Source of the DNA: Aestuariivirga sp.
GTDB taxonomy: Bacteria > Pseudomonadota > Alphaproteobacteria > Rhizobiales > Aestuariivirgaceae
DNA length: 64,000 nucleotides
NCBI RefSeq assembly: GCF_020252405.1
Contig: NZ_JADCDA010000018.1
Span: 1-64,000, forward strand
Reading direction: 5' to 3'
Shown piece by piece: positions 63,790 through 64,000 of the stretch. Within the stretch, counting starts at the first letter, position 1. Every line of letters starts with the position of its first letter. The notes under the pieces were generated by a model. The model saw only the letters and a list, made by a program, of their open reading frames with translations. It was not told the DNA's origin and made no database searches. Both the position numbers and the translations under genes were made by a program.

Positions 63790-64000
63790 GCGAACCTCTG
63801 GCGGATCTGGAGTTTCAGGGTGTCGAGCAGCACCGCGGCGAGAACGAGGAGGCCAAGGATCACCTGCGTGTAATGCGCGGGCAGGCCCATCAGGTTGATG
63901 GCGGTGTGAATGGATGAGAGCAGCAGAACGCCGGCATAGACGCCCGGCAGCTTGCCCACGCCGCCCTTCAGGCTGACGCCGCCGATAACCACCGCGGCGA
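63786..64000 (-). CDS. RbsC-type sugar ABC transporter permease, C-terminal end (partial)
   Basis: The window ends inside this gene. The last about 71 residues (VVIGGVSLKGGVGKLPGVYAGVLLLSSIHTAINL..., ending LKLQIRQRFA) match the BPD_transp_2/RbsC permease C-terminus, with the GGxSLxGGxG cytoplasmic loop. The stop overlaps the ATG of the SDR gene, indicating an operon in which transport precedes oxidation. ATPase and binding-protein genes would lie beyond the window edge. Confidence 0.85.
   Translation of the reverse strand, partial: AAVVIGGVSLKGGVGKLPGVYAGVLLLSSIHTAINLMGLPAHYTQVILGLLVLAAVLLDTLKLQIRQRFA

Overview
This 64 kb window is GC-rich chromosomal DNA from an alphaproteobacterium, most likely a member of the Hyphomicrobiales (Rhizobiales). 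The evidence is the family content and gene order: ethylmalonyl-CoA pathway enzymes (Ccr, Mcd), an IalB-family protein beside rlmN and argG, a zwf-pgl-edd-eda Entner-Doudoroff operon, the rplU-rpmA / obgE-proB-proA-nadD-rsfS-rlmH cluster, an envC-ctpA-divergent polysaccharide deacetylase-rppH cluster, and about 105-bp two-palindrome intergenic elements resembling rhizobial RIME elements. No rRNA, tRNA, CRISPR array or intact insertion sequence was seen. The species cannot be named from this sequence.

Layout. 1-8.0 kb: an IS5-type transposase scar, a small membrane protein, ccr, a YihY-type membrane protein, a TerB-like DUF533 protein, a frameshifted EamA exporter, DUF1232 and HIG1-type small membrane proteins, and an SDR enzyme coupled to mcd. 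8.2-14.5 kb: ialB-like, DUF2233 protein, rlmN, an inserted Fic toxin/anti-Fic module, argG, ribokinase, K+-channel-like protein. 14.6-20.9 kb: PPK2, LOG protein, beta-CASP nuclease, RpiR regulator, membrane-anchored J-domain protein, small conserved protein. 21.0-27.9 kb: a single-chain Type IIG/ISP-like restriction-modification enzyme, MltB-like transglycosylase, an aldo/keto reductase scar, M20 amidohydrolase and RidA. 27.9-37 kb: secreted protein, lepA, nucleotidyltransferase, then eda-edd-pgl-zwf (minus strand) facing a fructokinase. 37-46.7 kb: hrpB, an RhlE-like helicase, HAD phosphatase with a 59-aa membrane protein, rppH, divergent polysaccharide deacetylase, ctpA and envC.

46.9-52 kb: a plus-strand module (AraC regulator, exported arylsulfatase, Tat-exported protein, lipoprotein) lies between envC and rlmH, two minus-strand blocks that I believe are normally close together in related genomes. 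52.1-59.7 kb: rlmH, rsfS, nadD, proA, proB, obgE, a secreted SLT transglycosylase, a GNAT enzyme, rpmA and rplU. 60-64 kb: a COG3904-like secreted protein, a pentapeptide-repeat protein, leuC, an SDR, and the end of an RbsC-type sugar ABC permease.

Functionally the window combines central carbon metabolism (ethylmalonyl-CoA and Entner-Doudoroff routes), ribosome maturation and translation (RlmN, RlmH, RsfS, ObgE, LepA, L21, L27), cell-wall remodelling and division (EnvC, CtpA, deacetylase, two transglycosylases), and accessory DNA (Fic module, restriction enzyme, sulfatase module). Two perfect CtrA-type sites, one before the Fic module and one before the deacetylase, suggest possible cell-cycle control. 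The most notable observations are the attenuator-like terminator between the anti-Fic and fic genes, a conserved repeat family present in many intergenic gaps, and a Lys/Ala/Pro-rich in-frame extension before RsfS that has no ATG, GTG or TTG start.
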